Program-made: the position numbers and the translations under genes
Source: Meira nashicola
Taxonomy: Eukaryota; Basidiomycota; Exobasidiomycetes; Exobasidiales; Brachybasidiaceae
Direction of reading: 5' to 3'
NCBI GenBank assembly: GCA_001600355.1
Contig: BCJU01000004.1
Coordinates: forward strand, 930,001-994,000
Length of the DNA: 64,000 nucleotides
Part shown: positions 10,801-21,200 of the stretch, one piece after another
Layout of the letters: every line of letters begins with the position of its first letter
Position numbering within the stretch: the stretch's first letter is position 1
The notes under the pieces: generated by a model
Seen by the model: the letters and a program-made list of their open reading frames with translations, nothing else
Database searches by the model: none
Told to the model about the DNA's origin: nothing

Positions 10801-12441
10801 GAAGCAAACGATTTACGCTCAAAAGTAGACAAAGAACGCAGAGAAAGTAAAAGATTAAGCTCTCGATTAGCTCAAAGGGATATCGAACATGTACAATTGC
10901 AACTTCAACTAAAGGATACCGAACAAGCACGAGAAGAGGCTTTGGGCGAATTAATCAGAATGAAGACTGCCATGGAATCTGTCGAGCAAGAGCGCGAAGC
11001 TATGATGGAAGAAATTCGTGCAGTCTTATCTGGAGGCGGTAACATTGAAGATGTCAATATGAGCGTTTCCAGACTCGATTTGCCTTCGTTTAATATTCTT
11101 TCCAGGAGCAGTAGTCCTACCGGATCTCAAGTTAGCATGACACCTTCTCAAGCAGCAGAATATGTATTGAAATCTCGCGCAATGGCTGAAGCAAGAATAT
11201 CAGAAGGAAGACCTGGTCGTAATCAAAGTCGTACGAATAGCAGATTATCTTCTCAACAAGGTCATCGAAGGAGCATGTCACAAGATCGCGGCGAACGTGA
11301 TCGCAATGGATCTTTCAGTGGCTCAGTCAATTCTCACGTAAATCACTTCCCAGATGAACAAATGAATTACGAGATTCAACAAAGGACAAACATCGTTACA
11401 GATCAGATCAGTAGGATTCAACAACAACTTGAATCTACTTTGACAAATTTAGAAGGTCGCCGATCCGGTACATATGAACGCGAAGTGAATCGTCGTCAAA
11501 GACGTGGCAGTAATGCAAGCATTAATTCAAGATACGAATATCGCAGTAGTGTAGGACATGGTGGATTGAATAATGGAGAGGATAGCTTGAATGGTCATAC
11601 GATCGAAGATGGAAGGACAGTCGAATCAAAAGCTTCAGATGTGAAAGAGAGTGCTCAAGATCGTTCTTTAAGAGCACCACGTAGACGTAAAGAAAGAAGT
11701 GCTGCACCACCTACTGCATCAAGTCAATCTTTGCGTGATGCTTATGCATCTTCTACTACTTCTCATGCCTCTTTGGGTATTCCTCCTGCAATCCAACCAA
11801 AATCGAGTAATCGGCCACGTATATCTTCTGTTGGCTCAAATGGAAATAAGAACCCAACTTCACCTACTGAAACCAATAATCGAGGTAATCCTTTGGAGAA
11901 TGGAATCAATTCACGGTCTCCTCCTAGATCACCTGAAGCTGAAGTGACGCCTGGTATCTTGACAGCTTCTAACAGCGGAGATTCCAACTCAATCACACAA
12001 ACGTTGAATGAGAATGGAAATGCATCTTCTCCCGTGATTGGTGAAATACCAGCTAGTGAAACTAATCCTTCTACTGTAACACCTGTCTTGTCTCACGAAG
12101 ATTTCAAGCATGGTGTCGCTTCTCAACCTTTACTTACCGCTTTGCAACAAAATTCTCAACGGTACACTTTCGAAAAACCAGCTCAAAGTGAACGTACAGA
12201 AGAACAAGAAGCTCTTCAAGAAATTTCTGCCGGTCAATCAGAAGGCAACAGTCATGACAATGCCCATCAAAATCAATCTCATAACTCTCACGATGCTTCT
12301 CACAATACAAACAGTGGAAACACTTCTCCCACTTTACCCACCGGCATTCCTGCTGCTTCTGATGCTGAATCTTTATTGACCAAGAACGGATGGACAGTTG
12401 ATACGGCAGACGTTAAGAATGTTACTGAATTGAGCGGTTGA
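7831..12441 (+). CDS. DENN-domain protein, probable Rab guanine-exchange factor
   Basis: Large single-exon protein of 1536 residues, starting at the first ATG of the frame (context TCAAAAATGAG); the frame upstream is open but has only a TTG. The first 340 residues are Ser/Thr-rich. A uDENN-like part begins near residue 354 (AQLYAVFGLPKDPSVW). The central DENN core follows at about 627 to 800 (FMPYAICIVSRFPLYNLL, then SLDNILTICEIALGHNGRIL), with a dDENN-like stretch after it (EFIDAYPGSRF). A coiled coil covers about 950 to 1060. The C-terminal 400 residues are low-complexity. DENN proteins load GTP onto Rab GTPases in membrane traffic, and that role is inferred from the family; which Rab is unknown. 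Gly- and Ser-rich insertions between the DENN parts are typical of fungal members. Confidence 0.82.
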   Translation: MSSSYDSYSVKSVPSTSNHSDKRRWRDLGLSGVTTSGFANLLRSARKSTDSLRSAASATSSRARSQTHSHKGSNATSVSIEKNSYRNSVNKDLPPDPRTPNEANNDPTRRSDSSSAASRIIHDVPEEPPLEYFEMPPEAELDPSVKLNKPSTKAETQQIDREQNNRTPTNESEYRKRELTSPTESTTRKHSITMADLPPSISSRTASLGMLGQDGLPTRSYSHTSGLSEGGQVPTSSIAGWTAEQDEVDTREESGSKTPTNDDKQSVTNASESLQRLGSSAKSVARRSFTRIRKKSNASTHQDSAKSAAAAISSSSQHPMPVSATDNVAAATASSSIGAGTQWAGNKIGGGDGNTIAQLYAVFGLPKDPSVWTLAEEDCVIGVHHLDGAIDRFWRPEVLGCSICPPPAEVLGHTQASSASLDEQSGASKWEGRTSTKDEKKSQSPKFIEMNDGRGATEKAETARVLSKALKLSFTREVEVVAEQGHYPPKATSHTFSFSVPTIPSSGEAYERTADGRKVAMATGVSVGGAANGVGEGYGLTSHRNGSNNGYGNSNDEGPRLATFYGVALTVWSAADEKRAKVIRKELAKAKKQSGGNLSKSNAEEGTNGTEAESSGLAAARGSSDSVFFMPYAICIVSRFPLYNLLGDWNKMAWHKYSRNIEMHNQLMSTILRHPAPRLGEEISVGSPEKDVSFHCTFPGAVEWGTGLIGIDFTMWPLFSTLSLDNILTICEIALGHNGRILFISSHPALLGMAVETLRYLVEQSGWRGVVHQICHARDVRIYLEDPGSWIIGINAELRGLVQPPAQVCTVDLDMNRVTCNSPPLNAISTKGLRERKRKRLLQAVYVNSVDYHPPREFIDAYPGSRFRPLSRMITRDLNSAYEQLPQPQWWNQTVVVQAFDNALREDQKSTFLKKMLKSRRNTRSVVASESEIAAIMALRKRASTFVDARDGLENKIGRLNKRLAFLMSESEMWRAQFGKIQVLVDRLTKEANDLRSKVDKERRESKRLSSRLAQRDIEHVQLQLQLKDTEQAREEALGELIRMKTAMESVEQEREAMMEEIRAVLSGGGNIEDVNMSVSRLDLPSFNILSRSSSPTGSQVSMTPSQAAEYVLKSRAMAEARISEGRPGRNQSRTNSRLSSQQGHRRSMSQDRGERDRNGSFSGSVNSHVNHFPDEQMNYEIQQRTNIVTDQISRIQQQLESTLTNLEGRRSGTYEREVNRRQRRGSNASINSRYEYRSSVGHGGLNNGEDSLNGHTIEDGRTVESKASDVKESAQDRSLRAPRRRKERSAAPPTASSQSLRDAYASSTTSHASLGIPPAIQPKSSNRPRISSVGSNGNKNPTSPTETNNRGNPLENGINSRSPPRSPEAEVTPGILTASNSGDSNSITQTLNENGNASSPVIGEIPASETNPSTVTPVLSHEDFKHGVASQPLLTALQQNSQRYTFEKPAQSERTEEQEALQEISAGQSEGNSHDNAHQNQSHNSHDASHNTNSGNTSPTLPTGIPAASDAESLLTKNGWTVDTADVKNVTELSG

Positions 12442-13400
12442 TTGTCAAACATTATTGCTTCTCCTCTTTTCTTTTATTATAAAATATATATAGTTAATTA
12501 GTGGATCCCATTTGAATGCTATAATTTTGCCCATAATTTTGACTTTTCTTAGTAATCAATCGACATTGCATCTGGTGATCATCACAGATAAGCATGTTTG
12601 ATGCATGCAAACCGTAACTTTTTTTTTAGAGCCGGCGCACGCATATGCATGTACGCCTATTGAGATGTAGCCTACAGCATGTACCCCGATCAGGGTCAGG
12701 TAAGGTTTTACAGCGTTAACACGTCGCGTCGCGTGCTCTTTACACGATTGACGCGTCCATTTACGCGTTCGATGAACACGTTTAAGGTTGAAGAAATGGA
12801 CCCGCGTCGGAGTATTGAGGCAGTTGAACAGTCTTTTTTGGACGTAGCGCGCGCGCGCGAAAGTTTTTCCATCAACGTCCTTTCTAGGCTGTCAAGATTT
12901 TTCTTTTATTTTTTTAGATTTTCCATACAGATTTGGGTAAAAGAGCGGAGGATATTGCTGCATGCACTTTTAATCTTATGCTTGTTTGCAGAGTGCATTG
13001 GTGTGCTTGCATGCTGCTTTTAACCGATTGGTTCTACGATTGGAATAGAATTGTATCCTCTCTAGGGATCCCGAGAAAAAAAAAAAAAAAAACAAAGGGA
13101 GCTAAAGCAGATCCACATCGGATCACATTTTATTCTCCCTCACTTAAATTGTTTTTGTACATCAAGAACCTAATCATATGCAATTTATATGATTGCACAT
13201 CAATAAGCATACGAGTATTTATTCAACAACCATCAACGTCAATTATCTTGAGCAAATTTTACTTTCACCGTCACCTTTCTGAGCAAAATCGACGGAGACC
13301 AGCTGTTCGATACCAATACTTATTTGCATCTTTTTTCTTATTTTTTCAAGAATACCCTCTTTGCCTCTAGCATTGTCATTTGGGCAGACAGGCCAACATC
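12442..13400. other. Spacer and promoter with G1/S-type motifs
   Basis: 959 bp between two rightward genes. It includes the DENN 3' flank, a G+C-richer block at about 12690 to 12870 with clustered MCB/SCB-like motifs (separate entry), a 17-base A run at 13076..13092 and a pyrimidine-rich leader before the next ATG. Open frames across this block have no protein-like character. Confidence 0.55.
12751..12862 (+). promoter_or_regulatory. Paired MCB boxes plus SCB/E2F-like site
   Basis: Two exact ACGCGT boxes (12751..12756 and 12763..12768) lie 6 bp apart. About 90 bp downstream GCGCGAAA (12855..12862) fits both the SCB core CRCGAAA and, reversed, the E2F core TTTCGCGC. MCB and SCB are the known binding sites of the fungal G1/S factors MBF and SBF. 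The next gene starts 633 bp downstream of the second MCB. Binding is inferred. Confidence 0.5.
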
Positions 13401-15947
13401 ATGGAGCAGGCCTCGCCCCAATTACGATGCTATGAGGTCGAACAAGCCGCACATGCTTTACGTCATCGATTGGCGTTGGCATCCAATCATAAAAGATCGC
13501 CTATCCCACCATTCATTGCAAGTTTCAATGGAAAGACAGAAAAGTCAAAGCAAATTCAATCTTCAGATTCATCTCAATCATCTACCTCGCCAGAAAGTAC
13601 GCATACACCCACATCTCAACCAACTGCATCTCCTGCCACTATGCAAGGACTTGGAATTGGTTTGCTTTCCGGTTTGGATGAAGATCGACAGATCTCTTAC
13701 ACTTCTACACAAGACTGCGAAGATGTTACGATGAAAGAGGACTCGGATAAAGTGTCAGGATCGCATTCACTCTCTTTATCCGAGAAAGAAGTACAAAATC
13801 CAAAGCCATCACTCTATGATGTAATCTTTGGGCCTTCGTTCGGACGTGTGGCTATGCCAGGAGTAAAATCGTCAACGAAATCATCATCTTCTTCTCCTGT
13901 TGTACAACAAAGATCACCTCACGTTCGTCAAGGAAGTTCAGCATTTTTGGAGCAAGTTGCACTTTCGCCACAGCATGCTATGCTTTCAAACAGCAATTTC
14001 ATCTCAAGCGAATATCCACCTTCTCCGAGAAACTTCTCACAAGAGTTTACGCCCCAGTTATCGTCGCTCACTTCACCTTCTCGCCATTGGGGATCACAAA
14101 TTGATTCAACAATCTTTGATGCACCATCAGATCATATGGAACAAGATTCATATCACAGTGCAACCAACTCATTTGGCAGCCTCAAGCACAGAACACCAAA
14201 GATAGGTTCAGCCAATAGCAAGCATAGAAGGATGCGAAGTAGTGGTGGATCTGTTTTGCCAAATGGTCATCCAGCTTCTTCGTTGGCACAAGATTTGGGA
14301 ATTGCAACGGGCGGTGTACGTCCTGCCCGCTCACGTAATGCATCAGCAGCAGGAAGATTGATTGGCGGTTTTAGCTCACATGCGAATCGACATGATCGAG
14401 AAGACCTCAGAGACGGGAACGCATCCGCAAAAGATACCAGCATGCTTGCCGGTTTCTTATTAGCAAGCCTTTCATCAAATGACAATGAAGAGGCGAAAGT
14501 GTCACCAACTCGATCATCGAAATTTGTTGATCCAAACACACTTACACCTAGAAGAAGGCAAAGGAATAGCGTTGGTGATCTCCATACATCTACACCCACA
14601 CGCTTTCACACACCTTCTTCAGCACCTCGTCGACAAAGTTTAGCTAATCATCATCTTCAGCAAAGCAGTCCAATCAATGAGGTAGATGAAGCAGGCAGTA
14701 ATGAAGCAGCGCATTCTTTGTTGGACCTGGCTTCTTCGCCATCACCTTCTCCGTCACAATTCCGCCCTTCTTCCCACTTCCCAGGTCATACGCCAAGCTT
14801 ACGTGATGATCTGATCGCACATCGAAGAAAAGAACAAGCAAAGACGGCCAATCTGACCTCTCCCATGAGATTAGGCGGAACTCTGAAATACAAATTGATA
14901 GATGACATCGATCGTCACGAAGAGCGAGGCAGATTATCCGATTTACGTGGAATTCTCAAAACTCCTTCTCATCACGCCAATAGCTCTCGTGCTGGACGTG
15001 GACATGCTCGAACGGGTTCGTTGGGCTCACATGGAATTACAGATGGTGGAAGTCCAATCCGTGCTTCCTTTAAGTCCAAAATGCAAAATGTCCAATTATT
15101 GGAATCTGCTCAGCCTACGACACCACCTTCAGGTGTCTACGATCTATCCCCTTCGCCACGCAGACATGGAAGAACTCCATCTCAAGCTGGACGAGTTAGA
15201 CTTATGTCACCTCCAATGACTCCGCCACATTCTGATGAAGTTACAACTACGAGCAAGACAGAACAAGCTGCACGTTCAGATGCTATTTCTCACCGTGGTA
15301 AGCGATCAGCGTCACCTCTTTCACCATTACAACCCCATACATCTTTGCGCGAAACAGATGTAGAGATGCAAAATTCAATGGAGGACAGAGTATTTCAAGA
15401 TGTACATGCAAGGCAGAAGCGAGTTTCTCCATCTATTGATCACGTAGAATTACCCATTCAAACACCTCGTACTCCACCTCCATTGCCAAACACTCCTCGT
15501 ACGCCGAAAGCACCTGGCTCAAATTTTTCTTACGGTGACTTTTTGCATGTTTCACCTTCTCCTCAACCAAAGATGCGTGGATTTTTTTCAGGTTTAGGTA
15601 CTCCTAATTCGTCTAAATTGCCTTCTGCGGCAGGTGTTTTAGGTCATTCGCTCGATCAAACGCCAACGAGGGCCACAAAGAGTAGAGCAAAATTTCTTGA
15701 CTTTGATCAAAGTGGTCATGGAAGATCGATTGTGAAACAAATGTCTATCGATGATGAAGATCATCACAAATACCAAAATTCAAAAGCAACAAACCATCAA
15801 GTGACAGCTGTTGATGGCCTTGGCTTGGGTGGTGCTTTTGATACAGATGAATCCGAGCAAATGCTCATACCTGGCAAACGAATCGCCACAACGCCAAAAT
15901 CGAATCCCAACGACATTGGCAAACGATTCAGAATTGCGCAAATGTGA
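13401..15947 (+). CDS. SP/TP-rich protein; possible Whi5/Nrm1-like cell-cycle repressor
   Basis: Single-exon protein of 848 residues from the first ATG (13401). It has no globular domain I can recognise. It is rich in Ser/Pro and in SP and TP dipeptides, the minimal CDK phosphorylation sites, as in TPPPLPNTPRTPKAPG near residue 690. Two stretches look more conserved: the N-terminal AAHALRHRLALASNHK (residues about 16 to 31) and, near 705, NFSYGDFLHVSPSPQP. The first loosely resembles the short Leu/Arg motif by which Whi5 and Nrm1 contact G1/S transcription factors. That likeness, the many CDK-type sites and the MCB/SCB motifs upstream make a G1/S repressor a reasonable guess. It could equally be another disordered phosphoprotein. 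The function is a hypothesis. Confidence 0.45.
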   Translation: MEQASPQLRCYEVEQAAHALRHRLALASNHKRSPIPPFIASFNGKTEKSKQIQSSDSSQSSTSPESTHTPTSQPTASPATMQGLGIGLLSGLDEDRQISYTSTQDCEDVTMKEDSDKVSGSHSLSLSEKEVQNPKPSLYDVIFGPSFGRVAMPGVKSSTKSSSSSPVVQQRSPHVRQGSSAFLEQVALSPQHAMLSNSNFISSEYPPSPRNFSQEFTPQLSSLTSPSRHWGSQIDSTIFDAPSDHMEQDSYHSATNSFGSLKHRTPKIGSANSKHRRMRSSGGSVLPNGHPASSLAQDLGIATGGVRPARSRNASAAGRLIGGFSSHANRHDREDLRDGNASAKDTSMLAGFLLASLSSNDNEEAKVSPTRSSKFVDPNTLTPRRRQRNSVGDLHTSTPTRFHTPSSAPRRQSLANHHLQQSSPINEVDEAGSNEAAHSLLDLASSPSPSPSQFRPSSHFPGHTPSLRDDLIAHRRKEQAKTANLTSPMRLGGTLKYKLIDDIDRHEERGRLSDLRGILKTPSHHANSSRAGRGHARTGSLGSHGITDGGSPIRASFKSKMQNVQLLESAQPTTPPSGVYDLSPSPRRHGRTPSQAGRVRLMSPPMTPPHSDEVTTTSKTEQAARSDAISHRGKRSASPLSPLQPHTSLRETDVEMQNSMEDRVFQDVHARQKRVSPSIDHVELPIQTPRTPPPLPNTPRTPKAPGSNFSYGDFLHVSPSPQPKMRGFFSGLGTPNSSKLPSAAGVLGHSLDQTPTRATKSRAKFLDFDQSGHGRSIVKQMSIDDEDHHKYQNSKATNHQVTAVDGLGLGGAFDTDESEQMLIPGKRIATTPKSNPNDIGKRFRIAQM

Positions 15948-16200
15948 GCTATATCTATCTGCTCACTATGCCTTTGTTTATACCTTTTTGTTCCGGATTT
16001 TGCTTTCGTTACTGCTTCTCTTTCTGCTTTTTCTTTTTCTCTCATTCTCAAATCTTCTCTTCTGTAGCCTTTTGATTCTTATATTTGTTTGATTATGTTC
16101 TACATTATACAATTTGTAGGATCGTGCTTCTGATTACTGCTGGATATACCTATTATGAAATGAACCGTTGGAATGCTATAAATTATTATTTAATCGTGAT

Positions 16201-17349
16201 TTACCATTGTATCGTTCCGAATTTCTCGTCAATCTTTGACTGAATTAATTTCCAACATCGCTCTTCCATCTCTTTATTCGTTGCTGCTTCACTTGCCCTT
16301 CCTAATTGACAAGGATATGTCAAATATTGACCGCTCCATTTGTTCTTATCGATTTGAGAAGAGGTTGCAGCAAATAAGCATGTCCTCGCTCCTTCCATTG
16401 CATTCAACAAGACCAATTGCAATATTGCGGGGTATGATTGTGCTAATTTGAGAATGTGAAACCGGCTCACTTCTCTTAAGAAATTTCTCTGAACAAAATC
16501 GTTATTGATCTCGCCCGGATGTAGGGATATACAGGCAATATTGCATCCTCCTTGTCTATCAGAATCTAATGCTTGTAATTCTTGATTTAGCCTAGTGGTT
16601 AATAGTATTTGTGCAAGCTTGCTTTGACTGTATAGATTATTGCTACTTCTTCTTTCATCGTTCACATGTTGCCAAGATTCGAAAGATGCAGGATAACCTA
16701 AAGGCCAAGGAAGCGAACACCATCGATGTGCACAAGAAGAAACAAAGACGATCCTACTCGACATTGATTTACTTTCATGTGACGTTTTACGTATTAATGG
16801 TATCAGCCTTCTCAACATGACCATATGATTGACCGTATTGGTTGCCATGAATGATTCAACTTTATCTTCCGTTAGCTCACTCTTTCCAGATCCTTTTCCT
16901 GCACAAGCGATAAAAATATCTAATCTTTGTGTTCCTGCTTGTAAGAATGCTTTTGCAGCTTGATCTGCTTGGTCCATCGTTGAAAGATCACATGGAAGAT
17001 ATTCAATCTTTCCAAGTGCGATTTCATCTTCACCTTCTACTTGATTCGGTAAAGGTTCTAATGATAATCTTGTTCTAATAGTTTCAAGTGCAGCTTTGAA
17101 TTTTAATTCAGATCTAGCACCCAAAAAAACATGTGCTCCATGTCGTACTAATGCATTACATGTTTCCAGTCCTATTCCACCCGTTCCACCGGTTACCAAA
17201 GCAACCTTTCCCTTTAGACTTGGTATATTTTCATGAGTCCATGCTTCTTGTTTCCATTCCCATGGTTTTAGAAGATAAGGCAAAGTACTTCCAACCGCGT
17301 CAAAAGTTGAACAAGCAGCACTTGAAAGCGTGCTCGCTCCTGGCACCAT
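16201..17349 (-). CDS. Short-chain dehydrogenase/reductase
   Basis: NAD(P)-dependent oxidoreductase of 382 residues, one exon, starting at ATG 17349. The Rossmann motif TGGTGGIG is at residues 53 to 60. The usual NNAG turn appears as ACAG. A catalytic Ser lies in FVSSCAH and the active-site Tyr240-x-x-x-Lys244 is in YSQSK. The sequence then runs to LHPGEINND, the usual PG loop. The layout is that of the retinol-dehydrogenase/WW-oxidoreductase-like group. A hydrophobic-amphipathic N-terminus of about 45 residues may attach it to a membrane or lipid droplet, but that is inference. It converges with the upstream SP/TP-rich gene, 253 bp apart. Confidence 0.88.
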   Translation of the reverse strand: MVPGASTLSSAACSTFDAVGSTLPYLLKPWEWKQEAWTHENIPSLKGKVALVTGGTGGIGLETCNALVRHGAHVFLGARSELKFKAALETIRTRLSLEPLPNQVEGEDEIALGKIEYLPCDLSTMDQADQAAKAFLQAGTQRLDIFIACAGKGSGKSELTEDKVESFMATNTVNHMVMLRRLIPLIRKTSHESKSMSSRIVFVSSCAHRWCSLPWPLGYPASFESWQHVNDERRSSNNLYSQSKLAQILLTTRLNQELQALDSDRQGGCNIACISLHPGEINNDFVQRNFLREVSRFHILKLAQSYPAILQLVLLNAMEGARTCLFAATSSQIDKNKWSGQYLTYPCQLGRASEAATNKEMEERCWKLIQSKIDEKFGTIQW

Positions 17350-18262
17350 TTTTTTCTTGAATGATGATCGACGATGATCGTAGTAGGATCACCTCCTGTT
17401 GGATGTATGCATGAGTCTCTCTCCACTACAATATACATATGCATTTCCGTAAGTGTGAATGGGGAAAGAGGGGCGAATAATTTGGTTGAGGCGCAATAGC
17501 AGTGCGGTATGTTCGGTCAGATATTAACACCGCGCTGCGCAGCGCCTCCGTTTACCTTAGTACATACTGTATAAGCGAACGCTTTTTATCGGTTTAATCA
17601 AAATTCTTTATTGTAGATCCTCTCTAGTCCACGTCTTGCAACATGTGGGGAACCTTTTTCACTCAATTCCTTCTGCATCGAAACACTAAATCTTAAGTAC
17701 GGTCTTCATTTGATATTATATAATGTTTTACCCCACCTTTTCACTTGATGTGGTCATACATTTTTCATTTGAGAATATTCTTGTTCCTTTCTTCGGCGCC
17801 GTTTGAAACTGATAACCAATACATACCTTTTATCGTATGTCAATCTAGCGTAAAAAATGCAATGCATTAATCATGCAAGCATTTAAGGACGAATGTTTCT
17901 GGACATATTTAAGCTTCATGCATTTTGCGTTACGTGCGTGCGTGCGTACTGCGTGAGAAGAGTCGGAATTATCCAAAGAAGAAGCATTTTACACTTTAAA
18001 TGCATGCAATTTATGTAGGTATGAATTTCATACATACAAGTTTGAGTGCCTGTACAAGGTGATGTGTGCACAAACGTTTACGTTCAACGCGTGCGGATAA
18101 CTGATAGAAAACATTTCTTGCGTGGAATTTTGCGGGCAATAAAATTAACTCTTAAGATCATCTTTTTAACGATCAAAGCCATGTCTGTGCTGGCACAATT
18201 GTTATGAATTACGACGATTTACGATTCTATCACCTTTCATTCAGAATCGCATTCTAGCAAGC
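17350..18262. other. Divergent promoter region (SDR and Sec7-PH genes)
   Basis: 913 bp of mainly AT-rich DNA. It holds a perfect 14-bp G+C palindrome (17532..17545), a GGCGCC palindrome near 17798, a CGTG-rich run at about 17932 to 17951 and one ACGCGT near 18087. No gene or RNA was recognised. Confidence 0.55.
17532..17545. repeat. G+C-rich perfect palindrome GCGCTGCGCAGCGC
   Basis: A 14-bp perfect palindrome stands out in AT-rich sequence upstream of the SDR gene. A close relative with a 3-base loop is at 46110..46128, and a broken version lies near 58302..58316. Confidence 0.6.
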
Positions 18263-21200
18263 ATGGTACGGCCAACAGATTATGTAATAAAGAATCAATC
18301 GAGTAATACTGAAAACGAAAAGTACTCTTTGCCGATCGGACGTGGAATCAATGAGGTAAAAAGAACAACAACAACAACAATGAACGATGGAAAATCTCCA
18401 CTCCGAAGAATGTCACCTCCTCCACTAAATGCAAGAGCCTCACTTTCATCCGAAAGAAGTGCAGGTAAATCACAATTGCCATCTTCTCAAGGAAATACAA
18501 TTGGAATAGGGTCTTCTTCTGTAAAGCCAAAGCGAAGATCGGATCAGAATCGACCTGGAACAGCAAGTACAGTAAGCTCGTACATGTCAGCAAAGCCATT
18601 CTTGGAAGATTCAAGCTCTCCTACCCGTCGCGCTTTTGGAATTCCACCGATTGATTCAATCTCAAATTCATCGCATGGAAGTGAATTTGCATATGAAGAT
18701 CTATTAGCTAATAATGGCGATACTTTATTAGTTACATCTGGAATGAACAGACAAAATTCTTTAACAAAACGCGATATTTTGAATAGTGCAAATTCTGCTT
18801 ATGGATCATCTTCCGGTTCACATCGTGACGATGATAGTCTTAGTGCGACGTCAAGCAGAAGAACTTTGATGGCGATCGAGAATGAGAATGTATCGTCTGA
18901 TGGACATAGCAATGTGAGTGAAGACAGAAGCTTGGGCAAGAGAAGAAGCAGTATCAATGCTCGAAGCCATCGAAGATCATCTTCTCGTTCTAGAATAATA
19001 TCGAGTACGAATAAAGGTCGACCTTCTTCTTCTTCATCTTCAATCGTTAATGGAAATATGGGCACTAATCCAAGAAGCTCGAATACAGAAGCTGAAGGCA
19101 GAGCTTCTAACTCTACACGCGGATCGAATCACTTTATCACACCTCCAAGCGGTGGTGCCAGTCCTGCTTCACCAACATCTTCTCTCCCAGTTCATCCTCA
19201 TCATCGCACAAACAAGAGTCGAACGGAGAAGATGCCGTTTTTCACATCAAATCGCAATCAAAATACGTCCGAATCCTCTTCTGAGACACAGAAGCAATCA
19301 AAAAGTATGCCGCCTCCTTTGCCACCAAGCAAAAGTCCTTTCAGATCGCGAGCACCTTCAGCATCATCGACTCAAACGCCAAATACAACACTTCCTTTGC
19401 CCCAGAAAGATGAAGAAGATAATGAAAAGACACCCAAACCGCAATCTACACCCAAATTTGCCGATTCTCCTTCTTTTGGGGATAAGACCGGGAGATCTCC
19501 TATGTTGGGGAGTCCAATTTTGGATTCATCTTTGACGGGTGATAAAAGTACTAGCGCCTTGCGTGAACGAATAAAAAAGACAGGAGGCTTCCTAAGACGA
19601 TTGGGAGGTGGCGGAAATAATAGCACAAATTCAGACAATACAACATCACCCAAAACTTCTCTCTTGACTCCAAGAAAACAAATTCTGCGAAAAGGTAGTC
19701 ATAACAGTCTCGTTTCCGAGGGAGGCTTGGGAGTAGGAGGATCATCAAATATTCGAGCTACAACTGCTGGAGCTGCAAGTACAGACGATTTACCCACCTG
19801 GTCGGTCAAGACTGACGTTCCTGTTCCAAGTATTCCAGAGCAATATCGAGATCAAATGACTCCTTCTATGAGTAAATCTTCACAAAATACAATACAAGCA
19901 TCCAGACAGAAAGGACAAAAAGACGGATATGTGATGACTTCAGGGCTTCCAGCCTCCCCAAATCAAACAAAGAATGCAAAGAAGACAAATGCACAACTCA
20001 AACCAAGTGTATCAGGTGAATACTTCAACGCAATCAAGGCTTGGGAGAAGGAAATGGATGCTGCTTTGGAAAAGTCAGGTCAAAATTTAGAGGAAAAGAC
20101 AAAAATTGAAGCTCCTCGTTCAAATTGGACACCTAGCCCTCAATTACCAGAGTATAGAGTATTGAATCGCAAGGGAAGCTTTATGGATGAGGGAAATGAA
20201 GAGTCAAATGCAAGAAGTACAAATAATTCTGGCACTTTGAATGAATCTGCTACCAAAGCTTTCGGCATTTCTGTTCACCCAAGCAAAGATAGCCAGACTT
20301 CGAATGGTATATCAACTGTTTCGTATGATTCACACTTTTTACAGCCAGTAATGAATCGCTCAGCACGGACAAGTAATCCAAATCCAGCAAGCGTGAATCA
20401 GGAGTTGAATACCGTTCAAGCAAACATCGCACCTAGTACGGAACCTATAAGATCGACTTCTAGATTTGTCGATCAACCAATGAGCGATGATACGGACAGC
20501 TCTGAAATATACATGCATCCAAGTCGCGATGATAATATCAGTGCTATCACAACAAAGTCTTACGAAACAGCGATTGATCGTCCCTCGTTGTTCTTGCGTC
20601 ATGCTCAACAAGAGGAGAATGGAAGAGATTCATTTCCAAAGGATACAAATGGAAATACAAATACTGAAGCCATTGCAAGCTCGCCTTCCGGTCTTCCGGA
20701 AAACTCTATTCGTTTAGTAACAGCAAATAATGATGTCATTGATCAAAGCGATAAAGTATCAGACTCAGCCCACCCTGACGATGTTCAAAAAGCAAAAGAA
20801 TTAGCAGACAAATGTTGGAACGAAGATGAAACGTTTAAAAAGCGCGAAAAGATTGCTGAATGGCTTGGTGGTGTCGGCATTACTAATAAACGTGCTTGCA
20901 CATTCTATATTGCCAAATTTGATTTCACCAGGCTATCTGTGGATGGTGCACTTCGCAAATTGTGCGATAAGCTATTCCTTCGAGCGGAAACACAACAAGT
21001 GGATCGTATCTTGTCAACTTTCAGTAATCGTTATTTTGAATGCAATCCCAACACGCTCTTTGGAAGCGCAGATATCGTTCATGCAGTCACATTCTCTATC
21101 CTTTTGCTCAATACCGATTTGCATGTTGCCGAATTAAGTGAACGGATGACAAGACAACAATTCATTCGAAATACAGTTGATGCTATCCTTGAAACTTCTA

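Noticed and set aside
12679..13023. Plus-strand open frame of about 110 codons
   Set aside because: No ATG at its start and it overlaps the G1/S motif block; the translated sequence is rich in Arg and Phe without any domain.
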